Shown here: in pieces, positions 9,836 through 20,941 of the stretch
Position numbering within the stretch: the stretch's first letter is position 1
Layout: each line of letters begins with the position of its first letter
Assembly (NCBI GenBank): GCA_012931725.1
Contig: CM022949.1
Coordinates: forward strand, 29,105,815-29,169,814
Origin: Litsea cubeba
Taxonomy: Eukaryota; Streptophyta; Magnoliopsida; Laurales; Lauraceae
DNA length: 64,000 nucleotides
Direction of reading: 5' to 3'
Notes under the pieces: generated by a model
Databases searched by the model: none
What the model was told of the DNA's origin: nothing
What the model saw: the letters and a program-made list of their open reading frames with translations, nothing else
Made by a program: the position numbers and the translations under genes

Positions 9836-11504
9836 GGTCTTGTAGGTGGGCCTGTTGATCGTGATTGGGATGTGCGGCCCAGTGGATAGGTGGGGTGGTG
9901 GGGCCAAGCCCTGCCTTTTCACAAAAGTGACTCTGGTGACATTAATTGATTTTTAGTCATGAAATTGGGAAATAAGGCTTAATTGGGAGTTAATAAGTCA
10001 ATTCCTACGTTAAAGTTCTCCTATATGGTTAAAAACTGATTATTTCTCTTTTAATATATCATCCCTCTTATTGGAAAAAAAAAAAAAAGAGGATGGCATT
10101 GATTAAGTTGCTTGTTTAGTGATTTCGTTGTGGGGTCCGGCTAAAAGAAAACTTACATGGGGAGCATCCAAATGGTCTTGTAGGTGGGCCTGTTGCTGGA
10201 TCCAAAAGACTAATCAGTATTGACCCACGTCTTCAAATTTACTGAAACCAACATCCAACTTTCAAAATTTTTATTTAGAAATGTTGGTTGAGTTTTTTCC
10301 CAGTATGTAAATAGAATCAGCCTTTGTTAAAAAAAATGACAAATAGAAACAAAAATTGAAGTGTTGCTGCATGGCTCATTTTGATTTGTGGGCCGAGATG
10401 CAGTTGTTATCAACGTGAAGCGAACTGGGTGGAGACAAGATTTTAATACCCAGCTCCCACATCTATCATAGGACCTGATTCTTTTGTTAACAACATGTTC
10501 CCACAAACACATTTTGCAAGTAGCTTCTCAACCAAAATACATAATTTTATGTCATTTTCTTTTCTTCTCCTTTTACATGTGATTCTTTATGATCACCTGA
10601 TCCAGATTTCTTTAGATGGACCATTATTGGTTGATTTGGTTATTTGATTTGTCTTCAAGGGCCCGCTTCGTTTCATGTTTCAGCAGAGCTACAGCATTGA
10701 ATAAAATGATGATACTTGTTCCCTTTTGCCAACTATTATTACACAATTTACATAATCCAGCAATTATTATATAAATTAAGTAGGCACATCTTAATATTTG
10801 ACTTCATGATGGACATGTAAAAGGATACGAAAATGACAAATGATGAAATGTGATTTACATGTGACTCATTGGTGTATGTAAATAAATCACATGTGCATTA
10901 TTTATATAGTTGAATCATTTTACTTGAGATTCATCTACAATTAAATATCTACTATTAACGTATTTTGTAAAAGAAATGTTAATCAAAACCCAATAACAAT
11001 GATCAGAGATTTTTATACCATAGAAAAATATAAACCATGAGCGTTATACAGGCTTACGCCATAGAAAAATATAAGCCATGAGCGTTATAGAGGCTTATAC
11101 AGAAAATTGACTGTTAAAAAAAAAATGTCCCAGAGCCTTTCTAGTATACGTAAAAATCACTGCAGGAGTTTACTCGCATTATTTTATTATATATGCTTAC
11201 GTTATTAGTTATAATATATGTAATCACTGTTGTCCTTATAGTTGTTACATCATAATTTTTTTATAATATTCTGATAATTACAATTATTTATAGTTATTTT
11301 ATTACCTCATAGTTAAAGCACATCCATTAGTAGGATGTGCAAGGATGGGTGGGTCATTAAAAAAAGAAAAAAGAAAAACAGATTGACCGGGTGATCACAG
11401 CTAGCACTGCTTCTACAAATAGCCATTTACCACTTAGTTGTATGATAAAAAGGTATTTTATAGCCCATTTAAGATAGAATAAGACTTCAATGATGATGAT
11501 GACT
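9836..11504. other. Non-coding part of the triplicated unit (copy A)
   Basis: No gene seen. The sequence is AT-rich and shared with 23660-25470 and 55130-57060. A ~40-bp direct duplication (CCATAGAAAAATATAA, CCATGAGCGTTATA) lies at 11018-11098. The middle-block copy lacks ~190 bp corresponding to about 11310-11495. Confidence 0.7.
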
Positions 11505-12087
11505 TTATTATGCATAATCTAAGGTGAAGAGGAAAGATTGTGGTCAATTGTTGTAAGTGTTTGGGAGATGAGGAATTGGTGGACCACCTCTTCTTGAATT
11601 GTAATGTTGCTCAGATGATTTGGAGGTCTGCGGTTGACTAGTTTGGTTGCAGTTGGGTCTTCCCGAAGTGCATCCAAGAACTTTATCAAGTGTGGTATCC
11701 AACAATTGGATTGCCCAAGGGGAAGGAGTTGTGGAGGTTGTCCTTTTTAACAGTTATTTGGATCTTATGGAAAGAAATACATTCAAGGTGTATTGAAGGA
11801 GGTTTGAGAATTGGAGATCCTTGTTGGAAAAGATTAAGTTCTCGGTTGCCTCTTGGGTAATCATTAGGAATCATTTCAATGGCTACTTTTTCGATCAAAT
11901 TCTGCGAAATTGGAATAAAGTGGATCTCTATAATGTAGTGTCTCAGCCCGTTGTTGGATCCTTTTAGTTTCTAGTATACTTTGGTGTTGTTTTGTTTGGT
12001 GTTTTACAGTTTTGAGTCTCTCGTGTTGTATAGTTCTCTTGAAGTGCTAGCTTTAATGAAAAGTTACCATTCAAAAAAGAAAAAAAA
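11505..12087 (+). pseudogene. 5'-truncated L1-like LINE, 3' end (copy A)
   Basis: The plus strand encodes the C-terminal zinc-binding region of a plant L1 ORF2: CCKCLGDEELVDHLFLNC, then LPKGKELWRLSFLTVIWILWKE. A TAG breaks the frame at 11639-11641, and the later part is frameshifted. A 3' untranslated region and an A-rich end (12065-12090) follow. The CxxC..H..C pattern fits the zf-RVT domain. Endonuclease and RT are missing, so this is a dead insertion. Copies lie at 25471-26060 and 57061-57615. Confidence 0.8.
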
Positions 12088-14258
12088 AAAATATACCATT
12101 AGAAGACTTGTTTGATGTCTTTTAGTCATGAACATATTGCCATAGGCAACTACCATATCCATGTCCATATTTGAGTATCATATCTTGGAACTGTTTCGCA
12201 ACTCTTGAAATTTTGTTCTATATTTATATATATTTAAAAAAAAAATTGCTTTCCATGAAAATTTCCCAATAGTATCCCAAAAGAATCCCCATGATTTAAA
12301 GAAATCCCATGGTTTTTTTCTGAGATGATAAAATCCTGAGAAAGAGATTCGTGACACTGGATGCAATCTGGGATCTAGAAGATGAAGATTTCAGATTTCT
12401 AGTTTGACTAATTCTGCCTTACTGTGAATTCCAATCCAAATCTCAGATGTAGGTCGCAAAATAAAAATATCAGACAGGATTATACCGTCGGCCTAGTGCG
12501 TAGAATGAAGAATTGTGAAAGAGTACGCCGTGCTAAAGTTCCTTGGAGGATCCACAATTCTGCTCAAGCGCTGATGCGCATTTTGAATTATTCATGCGGC
12601 TGAGAGCCCTCAAAGTCCAGGCACAACGGCACAATTATAAGGGGGGTCGATATGAATGTGCACATTTTACGGTTTTCAACTCTTTATTGTGTATAGTGTT
12701 TTCTCTCTTTCACAATGTTTTGATTTTATCATCATATCTGTAACAACAGACCAAAAAGATCCATCCCTGTGGTTGATTAGATATCACCTCAGACATGGAA
12801 TAAAAACTGTATATAACTTGTCTCAAAGTTGACAGGTTTTCAAATAAGTCAAATGAACTTAACAGTCTAATATAACGAGTAATGAGAGTTTATCATGGAC
12901 GCGTATGCTGCCATTTTGAATTTTTATGTGGTTGATCAAGAAGTTCACAGATAAGAAAACTATAAAGTTACTAATACTATAATGTAATAACAGCTGTGAA
13001 TAAACCAAGTTATCCAATTTTCTTTCTTTGAAATTAGAGGGTGATATTTTGAAAGACCCAGCAATTGAGCCCAGTAAAGATATGTTGATGATGACCCTCA
13101 AAATTACGACCTCGCACCAAACCCCAAAAACCCCAGCCTTCAAACCTTATTACAGTCCCTATATTTGGTAATCCCACCAATATGGTTGATTGCAATGTCA
13201 AATTCTAGAGAGTGTTAGACTCTTTCTTGTATTCATCCCATGTGTGACGTGTATGTGGTGGTCCCACCAATATGACAAATCCCAATATTAACTCCTTCAA
13301 CATTGTTAGCAAAATGCGGGTGCATGTTTTGATGATTGGTCTCTATTCCTGGGTGTAGTAGCCAAGGCAAATTGAGTATTTCCTAATAAGAACTTTTCGG
13401 ATTTTCATGGATTTTTGTAATTATTTTCAGTGTCATTATATTGAATATTTGAAAGTGGGAGTTCATAGAAGATTTTTTTTAGAGAAATTTACCCAAAGAT
13501 CACCTTAGATGACCACTAACAAAAAAAAGCCCTAGTAGTTTTTATGAAACAAAGCTGGTCTTCCCGCCAAATTTTTCTCTATTTTTTTGCCCTTTTTATC
13601 CGAGTGTTGACATCATTGCTCATTTCAATGAGACCAAACGTCTCAAGATTATGCGGAGCGATGACGTCGTCGCTCATTTCAATGGAACCAAGTGTTTCAA
13701 GATTCCGCGGAGCGACGTCGTCGCTCATTCTAAACCTTCTATATGACTTCACAAACGTTGGGGGACGACGTTGACGCTGATCTTAATTTGGAAAAAAAAA
13801 TCATTAGATTCACTATGATGTTACATGAACTACATGATCCAAAGAAACCAACATACATCCTTTGCATGCTTCATTGCAAGCACAATTATAAAACTTAATT
13901 AGATTCTGTTCCAACTGTAGTTATTTTAAAGCGAATTGGTGGCAAAAGCCAGACTCAAATCAACAAATGAAAAAAATGAATATCGAATGAAAAAAAAATC
14001 AAATCTTAAAAAGACCTGGAAAACGAGAAGAGGAGGAGATGCATTTGTATTGAGGAGGAGATGCATTTGTACCAGTGATGGGGAAGAAGAAAGGGAAAAT
14101 AAGGGTTTTTGGGGTTTTGTAAGATTTAAACAAGCGACGAATGAAAACTTTAATAAAAAAAACAAAAGTGGTCCTAGGGGACCATTTTCATATCATATGA
14201 ACTACTGTGGCCTTTTTCGGTTAGTAGACATCTAAGGTGATTTTTCAGGTAAATCCCT
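12088..14258. other. Non-coding part of the triplicated unit after the LINE (copy A)
   Basis: Shared with 26060-27610 and 57615-59830. I see no gene. The middle copy lacks ~400-500 bp corresponding to about 12720-13270. Confidence 0.65.
13611..13730. repeat. Tandem duplication, two ~60-bp units
   Basis: Two units contain GCTCATTTCAATG, ACCAA, TCAAGATT, GCGGAGCGA and GACGTCGTCGCTC. The pattern is kept in the sister copies (27005-27125, 59185-59315), so it predates the duplication. Confidence 0.7.
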
Positions 14259-14892
14259 TATTTTTCTGGAAAAATTAGCGAAAGGTCCCTATAAGTGAAT
14301 GTAACCAGCCTCCAGTCCAAAGAAAAACTTATTAAGGCCTATGGTCCACTTAGCTAGACTGTTGGCAGCCTTAGGTCCCTGCATCCACATGATCACATAT
14401 TTAATGACTGTTTTACCCTTTCAACCATTTTAAGCATAAATTTTGAAATTTCAAATTTCAAATTTTATATTATCCCTCTTCTTCTAGACTTCAATTGGCA
14501 TCAGTAGCGCGGTTAGCATCAGGATCCGGATCGAGATTGGGTTTAATCCCGGAGAAGAGATCATCTAGATCTCATTGATTCGCCACACAGTAAACGGAAA
14601 AAAGGAGGGTTCCGGCACTGTTGCAGATCGACGATCAGAGGTGTTCTGTGGGCCACGCTTGAATCAGGACTACAACAGCTGTCGACCCTCGCTGTTCGTC
14701 GCGAGGCCGCCCAGAATCGACGCCCATTGATGCTGATGCCCGTCGCCGTTTGTGCATGTCGTCGGGGGAAGTGGTTCCGGGCGGAAGTATGCCTCACCGG
14801 AGAAGAAGAAGAAAAGGCAGCAACATAAGGTCTTCTTTCGTTCTGCGTGGCCCACCTTCTGCAGGGAAGCTGCGTGGCAGAGAAGCAGCGGA

Positions 14893-15224
14893 TGAGGATA
14901 AGGAAGATGACGAGCAGCTCAACGAAGGCGGTGATCCCGGCCTCGCCGGCCTCAGCGCCATCATACCAAGCGAGGACGAAGGAGACAACAGCGGCGACGA
15001 GGAGGATGCAGATGAGCATATCGTTGAATTGATTGAGCACGAGGCGGAAGATCGACGACCCTTCGTGTTTCTCGAGCTCGTTCCAGCCGTGGATCTCCTG
15101 TTGCCGGACCACCTCTTCGGATCGAAGGCCGGATTCCTGATCTGTATCTAGCCAGGCATTCCGGCACGTGTCTCGCCCAGGCATTCCTCATCTCTTCCTG
15201 ATCGAATCTCCTCGTCTCTCCCAT
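14893..15224 (-). pseudogene. Captured 5' fragment of an ER-type Ca2+-ATPase (P2A, ECA-like)
   Basis: The minus strand encodes the N-terminus of a P2A pump. The first frame gives NAWARHVPECLARY. After a frameshift come SGLRSEEVVRQQ, GWNELEKHEGSSIFRLVL, QFNDMLICILL, AAVVSFVLAWYDG and ITAFVELLVIFLILI. This covers the cytosolic N-terminus and the first two membrane segments. The actuator, phosphorylation (DKTGT) and nucleotide-binding domains are absent. In the intact family this protein pumps Ca2+ into the ER. Here it is a non-functional fragment inside a Mutator-like element. The sequence is much more GC-rich than its surroundings, in keeping with capture of a 5' coding exon. Confidence 0.8.
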
Positions 15225-15710
15225 TGTTAGATTTCTTTCACAAATCACGATTTCAACAATTCGTGTTTGGTGCAATTTGAATCTTTTCAATCAGAATTAG
15301 GATTTGTAGAGGTCGCAGTTGGTGCACGTCATCGGTCGCAGTTGGCTTTGCCCCAAAACAGAGTGGTTGAAGAAATGAAGAAGACAACCCATATTGGGTG
15401 TAACATGTATCGGGTCGTTTCAGGTCAGGTTCGACTCTGTTTTGGGTTCTGTGGAGGTACGGGTGGATTAAGATGAGATAGTAGGCGGGTTTTCAGTGGA
15501 GGGGGTTCTGTTGAAGCACGGGTGGGACGGTGGGTGGGTAGTGATGATGGTATGTATTTTTTATTTTTTTATTTTGTCTTTTATTGTTTTATAGTGGAGA
15601 TAGAAGATGGGAATGGAACGCTGTCGACTGAAGTGTTGACAAGAAGGGATTGAGATGGATAAACGAAAAAGAGGGGAATTCCGTGGAGGACTGACATCTC
15701 ACCGGTGATC

Positions 15711-16410
15711 GCTTTTGACTCTGTTTATCTCTTTTGTCAAATTTATCGGAGTTTTTATCAAATTTATCTGAGTTTTGTTCAAATTTATCTGTTTTCTGTC
15801 ATATTTATCTGAGTGTTGTTTAAATTTATCTATTTTCTGTCATCTTTCTTTGTATTTTTGGTAAATTTTCTAATTTTTTTTTCAAAATTTATCTGAGTTT
15901 TTGTCAAATTCATCTGAGTCTTGTTCAAATTTATCTGTTTTCTGTCATATTTCTTTATGTTTTGGTAAATTTATCTGAGTTTTTTTTTTTCAAAATTTAT
16001 CAGCGTTTTTTAGCAAATTTATTTATGTTTTTTTAAATCTATACGCGTTTTTTAAATTTATTTGCGTCTTTTGAAATTTATTTGTATCTTTTTAAATTTA
16101 TTGCATTTTTTGAAATTATTACATTTTTTTTAAATTTATTTTTGTTATTTTTAATTTATTTTCATTTTTTGAAAATTTCTTTGGATCTTTTGAGGTTTAT
16201 TTGAGTCTTTTGAAATTTATTTATATTTTTTTTAAATTTATTTGGATATTTTGAAACTTATTTGTATCTTTTTAAATTTATTTGTGTTATTTGATTATAT
16301 ATTGCTTTTTTTTTAACTTATTGTATTTTTTAAAATTATTTTATTTTTTAAAATTTAGTTTCGTTATTTTAAAATTTATTTGTGTGTTTTTAGAATTTAT
16401 TTGAAAATCT
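15711..16410. repeat. Degenerate T-rich tandem repeat inside the Mutator-like element
   Basis: About 700 bp of imperfect units of ~20-25 bp built on CAAATTTATCTGAGTTTTTGT, drifting to AAATTTATTTG-type units toward the right. It lies between the captured ATPase fragment and the right terminus. Confidence 0.7.
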
Positions 16411-16627
16411 GGGGATTCCATTAATCGTGAGCAATTAAATGTTAGTTGGCTATTATTAATGAGATATCCCAACAATCATGGGATATGATTTAAAGAAAGG
16501 GTAAATTGGACATTTTAGGTGTGAATAACTGTGAGAGGGACCTTTGGCTCTATGACTTTTTTTTTGTTGACCTAAGGCAATAAAGTGAAATGTTCAGGGA
16601 CTCGTCGCCGAATGCCCCTATTTCTCT

Positions 16628-17742
16628 ATCATTTATTGAATATTTTTTGCTTGCAATCATTAATGGCACTTCTCTTCTAAATTTATATATTTCTACTTTA
16701 TTTTGTTTCTAATTTACTTCTACATAATGTGGTCCTTTTGCACTGACCAGAATTAGTCCTATTATTTTTCTCACAATCATGCTTGGGAATATGGTGATTT
16801 TTGGGTTATGGCCCTTTCCTGTCCGTTGCTCAATTAATTGAAATCTTGAATTTTACAAAGTTAGAAAATCAAGAGTTGCTAGATTAACTCAATATTTGAA
16901 CTTACGAAGAATGATCCATGTGTTGATTGGTAGGGGCATACACTGGCCATTTTAGATTTCTAATAAGTTATTTCCTTTTATTACCTTTACTTATTAAATT
17001 AATTATGGTTAATAAAGATAAGTTAGAATAAGAAAAAAATATGCAGCACAAGACATTCTTATGTTCCGTGTTTTTTCCCTTGTTGCCTTCGAAATCTCTT
17101 TTAAGATTCAAATTCTTTGTCGATTCATAATCTCCAATCACTTAACCAACAATGACGTTGACATTGACATTGTTCTGCTTATCATCCTTCCACTGTTGCA
17201 TCTGAAATCTCTTTTCAGATTAAAGAGCGAGTTGGCGATGTATAATAAGTCAAGCTCAAGCCTAATCCTCTTTGGTACAATGAGGATGGGAGCTCCCTGT
17301 AGAGTTGCGTCCAAAGGAATGTTCTCCCTAGATACACATCCAGTGCTTATTCTTGTTCTTGGAGATGATGTTACAGTTTCGCAGCTTGGACCGATTGAAG
17401 TACTTTCTCAACTCTAAGTGCAGGGCGGACCCACATTATGGGTAGCGGATGCGGTCGCTCTAGGAAAAGGACCATGGCCCACATGGACCATGCACCAGGT
17501 GGGCCTAATCCAACGCCACCTAAGTATCCCGTTTTAATATCCAAATATTCATTCGATTCCTTTCAAGGCCCCAGCCCCAAATCTAGAGTTGTAAAAAAAT
17601 AAAAAATAAAAAACCGTCTAATCGACCGAACCAAACCGGCGGTCCATAATGTGTTTCACAGTTCGATTACAGTAACAGTTAGTAAAATCGAAAAAGCACG
17701 ACCCAAAACCAAATCCCCAAATTTGTAGGTTTTGGTAGAGTT
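16628..17742. other. Tail of triplicated unit, copy A
   Basis: Non-coding by my reading, apart from short open frames. It matches 27640-28598 plus 30945-31150, and 59845-60990. It includes a conserved stretch with GGCGGACCC, GGTAGCGGATGCGGTCG and CCATGCACCA (17424-17500, 31035-31115, 60720-60795). Relative to the sisters, copy A lacks ~200 bp near 17045. Confidence 0.65.
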
Positions 17743-17755
17743 GATAAGAAGGAAT

Positions 17756-17927
17756 ATCTAACCCCAATGGGTTTACCGAGTGGTCAGAACCACGGTTCAT
17801 CTCTATTCCAAAGTTAGAGGTCTTGGTATCGACCCACCACAGATGTTTTACCCGGCTTCTCTCTAGGCTTGGAGGGAATAGTGCCGTCCAAAAGGTTGGA
17901 AACCCTCCGTTAGCAAGAAAAAAAAAA
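17756..17927 (+). mobile_element. tRNA-derived SINE, 172 bp
   Basis: A perfect 13-bp TSD, GATAAGAAGGAAT, flanks the element (17743-17755 and 17928-17940). A box A-like TACCGAGTGGTCAGA and a box B-like GAGGTCTTGGTATCGACCC are spaced as in tRNA-derived SINEs. The 3' end is an A tail (about 17917-17926). The promoter layout resembles plant Au-type SINEs, but the family is not assigned. Mobilisation would depend on a partner LINE. Confidence 0.75.
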
Positions 17928-17984
17928 GATAAGAAGGAATCTCTATAAATATTGATTCCTGCTCTCATATGTGAAATAAGAGAA

Positions 17985-18115
17985 AGTACAGAAAAACTAC
18001 CTTATCATACTTGCTCTGCAGAGAAACTGCCTTCACCATACTTGCTGTGATGTGGAACCCATGATGCATGTAATAAGATAAACTGCAATCACCTATTAAT
18101 AACATCTCAGTAACT
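17985..18115 (+). pseudogene. Orphan copy of the P450 upstream region
   Basis: It matches 7190-7310 and 52510-52620, the region directly 5' of the two P450 pseudogenes (AGAGAAACTGCC, GATGTGGAACCCATGA, CTGCAATCACCTATTAA). No P450 exon follows. The middle block therefore probably once had a P450 copy whose body was lost. Confidence 0.65.
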
Positions 18116-18145
18116 TATCAAAAAAAAAATTAACATCTCAGTAAC
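18100..18145. mobile_element. Candidate tail-only retroposon insertion
   Basis: The 15-bp repeat TAACATCTCAGTAAC occurs at 18100-18114 and about 18131-18145 around a 16-bp insert that ends in an A run. This is what an extreme 5'-truncated, target-primed insertion would leave. Confidence 0.4.
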
Positions 18146-18720
18146 GACCTGGCCCTAGAAAATTATGTTTAGAATAAATTAATAGTAATTTGGATTAATT
18201 AATTAAGTTTAGGAGTCAGAATAGTTATCTACTTAATTTGGTTGCAATTAGACTAATTTTTGAATTTAGAAGATTAGTTTAATCATTTGACATTATAGTG
18301 GGTATTTTGAGTATTTTCACAGTATGTAAAAAACCTTATTTAAATGTTAATTAATTAGGTCTAAAGATTCGATAACTACTGTCAATCTTGATATTGGTAC
18401 TATGATGAGTGGAGGCATTACAAAACCATGATATAAGGAGAAGAATGGCTGCGAAACTTGAACTGCTAGTCGTGTATGTGTCGGCCTACAAAATCAGGTT
18501 GTTCCACTCATCCGGTGCACATGCACGATAAAAAACATGTACAATTAGGACGCATTTGGCAGAGGTCCAATAAAGGCACATAAGAGTTGGTCCCGGAAGA
18601 TGAACCCTCTCAATCTGATAGGTGTTGGTGTGTGGGGCGGGTCTATCTTGCACAGGGAGAGGCCTCTCATAAGGGCTTCATGGTTGTTTTTGTAATGATA
18701 TTGTTCTGTAAAAACATATT
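18146..18720. other. Unassigned non-coding sequence
   Basis: AT-rich in the first 300 bp. No gene, RNA or element end recognised. Confidence 0.6.
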
Positions 18721-18728
18721 TGAAGGAG

Positions 18729-19479
18729 TAGGGGTATGCATCGGTCGGTCGGTCGGTTCGGTTATTGACATATTTTTAATCTAATCAAAATTTTTTGGTT
18801 AATTTCAACCATTTAACCAAATCAAAATTTTTTAGCGGATTAACCATCGGTTCGGTTAACCTAAATATCGATTTGGATTTCCGTCGGTTCGGTTGATTCC
18901 AATTATTTTGGGCCAAAGTCAAAGCCCAAAAGCTAAGTTCACAAAAGCCTTATGGTTTCATTATTTTGGGCTAAAGCCCAAATGCCACTCTATACACTTG
19001 CAACCTGCAGCAACCATGCAACCATTAATTGTAAAGGAATTGAAAACATTAGTTCTACAATGGTGCAACCATTAGTTCTGCAATCTTGATAAATATAAAT
19101 ATATAATATATTGAAGGTGCTACATTACATGGTAACTTGGTAATTTACCAAGTTGGTACTTGGTAACATGAATTAATACTTATTAATTGATGTATGTTTT
19201 ATTTATTTTAAATTTTTTATATAAGTATTAATAGATTTTCATATTATATAAATGTACACATTTTATTATATATATTATATATTAATATAGTATGCTATAA
19301 TTTCGGTTCGGTTAATTTGATTAATTTTTTCTGTTAACCGAACCGTTAACCGAAAACCGAAATATTCAAACATCTTTAAATCGAACCGCCCGATCGGTTA
19401 AGAATAACCGGTAAATTTTGTTAACGGTTGGTCGGTCCGGTTCGGTTAATCGGTTTTAATCAAACTATGCACACCCCTA
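18729..19479. mobile_element. Non-autonomous hAT-like element with CGGTTCGGTT repeats, 751 bp
   Basis: The ends are TAGGGGTATGCAT and ATGCACACCCCTA (inverted, with mismatches). The 8-bp TSD is TGAAGGAG (18721-18728) and TGAAGGAA (19480-19487). The subterminal regions are rich in CGGTTCGGTTAA-type words in both orientations. The interior is AT-rich with no transposase. Confidence 0.75.
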
Positions 19480-19487
19480 TGAAGGAA

Positions 19488-20145
19488 GGGGGGCGCACCA
19501 ATAGGGACTAAGCATGGCTGGCAATGAGGGGTTGCTGAGATAGTTGAAAGTTGAAACCTCACATTCCGGGGTATCTTAAAAAAAAAAAAAAAAACAGGAC
19601 TAGTATGGTAGTGATACTTACAAATGCCTCAAACCCAAGCTAATCTAATCATAATCATTTGACTTTCTTAATAGCTCTTACTTGATAACAATTAAAGAAA
19701 GTTGGAGAATAGGAAATAATTAAGTAATCTTTCTTACACATCTATATACCCCCTCAACTCTCGCCCACGCCCACGCACAGCATAACTCTTCCCTTCCATT
19801 TTTCTTCTTCCTTTCCTCATTTCCTCTCCATTTCTCCTCCCATTTGGCTTGCTCACAACCATCACCCCTAACATTGAGTCTCATTTCTCTTTTCCACCCC
19901 ATTATCATCTCCTCCTTTCTCTTACACGACTAGCAACCCCAAGAATGCATGACTAGCTCCCCATCCCTCCTGCAAGCTCCGATTTCATGATTGGTAAGCT
20001 TCTTTGGCCTATTTTTCTTTATTCCTACCCTATTTGAGCTATCAAAGACACATGCATAACCCCATCCCTTCTTTATTTGGTTTTTCCTCATTTATTGGAA
20101 CCCTAGGTTATGGATTTTGGGGCTTTTATGTGGAGGACGTGGGTT
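19488..20145. other. Non-coding, with a pyrimidine-rich stretch
   Basis: The pyrimidine-rich tract at 19745-19930 resembles a 5' leader of a plant gene, but no coding exon follows. There is a poly(A) run at about 19576-19592. Confidence 0.5.
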
Positions 20146-20154
20146 GATATCTGC

Positions 20155-20320
20155 ACAAAAAATCCGATATAACCATAAATCAGATCGAATCGACCGAACC
20201 GAGCAGTTCGGATCGGTTTATAGTAGATCGGTTCGGTTAACGGTTTGAAAATCATAAAAACCGTTTATATCAGTCGGTTATCGATTTGAGCCCACGGTTA
20301 ACCGCTTAAACCGACTGCGG
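20155..20320. repeat. CGGTTCGGTT-rich repeat, probable MITE
   Basis: Dense CGAACCG/CGGTTCGG words in both orientations, as in 18729-19479 and 22558-22720. The element ends are not resolved. Confidence 0.45.
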
Positions 20321-20335
20321 GCACTAACTTAAGTA

Positions 20336-20909
20336 GAGAGTGGCTATCTACACACTGCAAATGGTTCTCTACACACTGCATTTAAAAGAAAAAAAATCCC
20401 TAAACTACCCCTCGCCATAACATGTTCGGCCCTAAGCGGCCGAACAAATCGAGTTTGTTCTGCAATACAGGCCGAACAAATCGAGTTTTTTCGGCCCTGT
20501 GTCGCCGAACGAATTGAATTCGCCAAACTTTCGTCTTCAATGACAATTTTCATCTCTTAATTTGCTTCTCCATTTGCTTGTCGCTATTGAAATATTGGAA
20601 AACCACCATTTGCTTGTCCATTACTTAAAAATCACAAATGACTAGGAATGAGAGATGAATGAGGTTGGCGAGAAGGGAGAGGTAGGGGGAGAGGGAAAAA
20701 GGGAGAGGGTGAAGGAGAGAGGATGGGGGCGGTGGCCGGCGACGAGCAGGGAGAGGGGTCGGTCGCAAGCAGAAGGTGGCGAGGTTGGGCGGAGGGGGCG
20801 GTTGGCTGATAGGGAAAGAGAAGGAGAGGGAGGGGATAGTTTAGAAACTTTATTTTTTTTTAAAAACTGCAGAGTGTGAAGAGGAGTTTGCATATAGGTA
20901 GCAGCTCTC
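20336..20909. mobile_element. Small non-autonomous Mutator-like element, 574 bp
   Basis: It is flanked by a perfect 9-bp TSD, ACTTAAGTA (20327-20335 and 20910-20918). The inverted ends are GAGAGTGGCTATCTA and its near match GAGAGCTGCTACCTA. Similarity in inverted orientation extends inward ~60 bp. The interior has a GGCCGAACAAATCGAGTTT duplication (about 20440-20490) and a purine-rich tract (20655-20840). No coding content is supported. Confidence 0.75.
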
Positions 20910-20941
20910 ACTTAAGTATTAATTTTTTACTATTTTAACCT

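Larger units (their letters stand above)
14268..16618. mobile_element. Mutator-like element carrying a host gene fragment (Pack-MULE), 2351 bp
   Basis: This element is present only in copy A. Sister sequences near 27625 and 59838 are uninterrupted, so they are empty sites. The flanks are TATTTTTCT (14259-14267) and TATTTCTCT (16619-16627), a 9-bp TSD with one mismatch. The ends match in inverted orientation (GG....ATT..GCGA..GTCCCT over ~24 bp). A 9-bp TSD fits Mutator. No transposase is seen. The interior holds a Ca2+-ATPase fragment and a T-rich repeat tract. Confidence 0.75.

Noticed and set aside
14561..14892. Continuation of the Ca2+-ATPase protein after the LVIFLILI segment
   Set aside because: The sequence beyond this point has no resemblance to the pump. 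It looks like unrelated GC-rich sequence in the same element.
20642..20911. Pro/Ser-rich or Gly/Arg-rich proteins on both strands
   Set aside because: Both come from a purine-rich low-complexity tract inside the small Mutator-like element.
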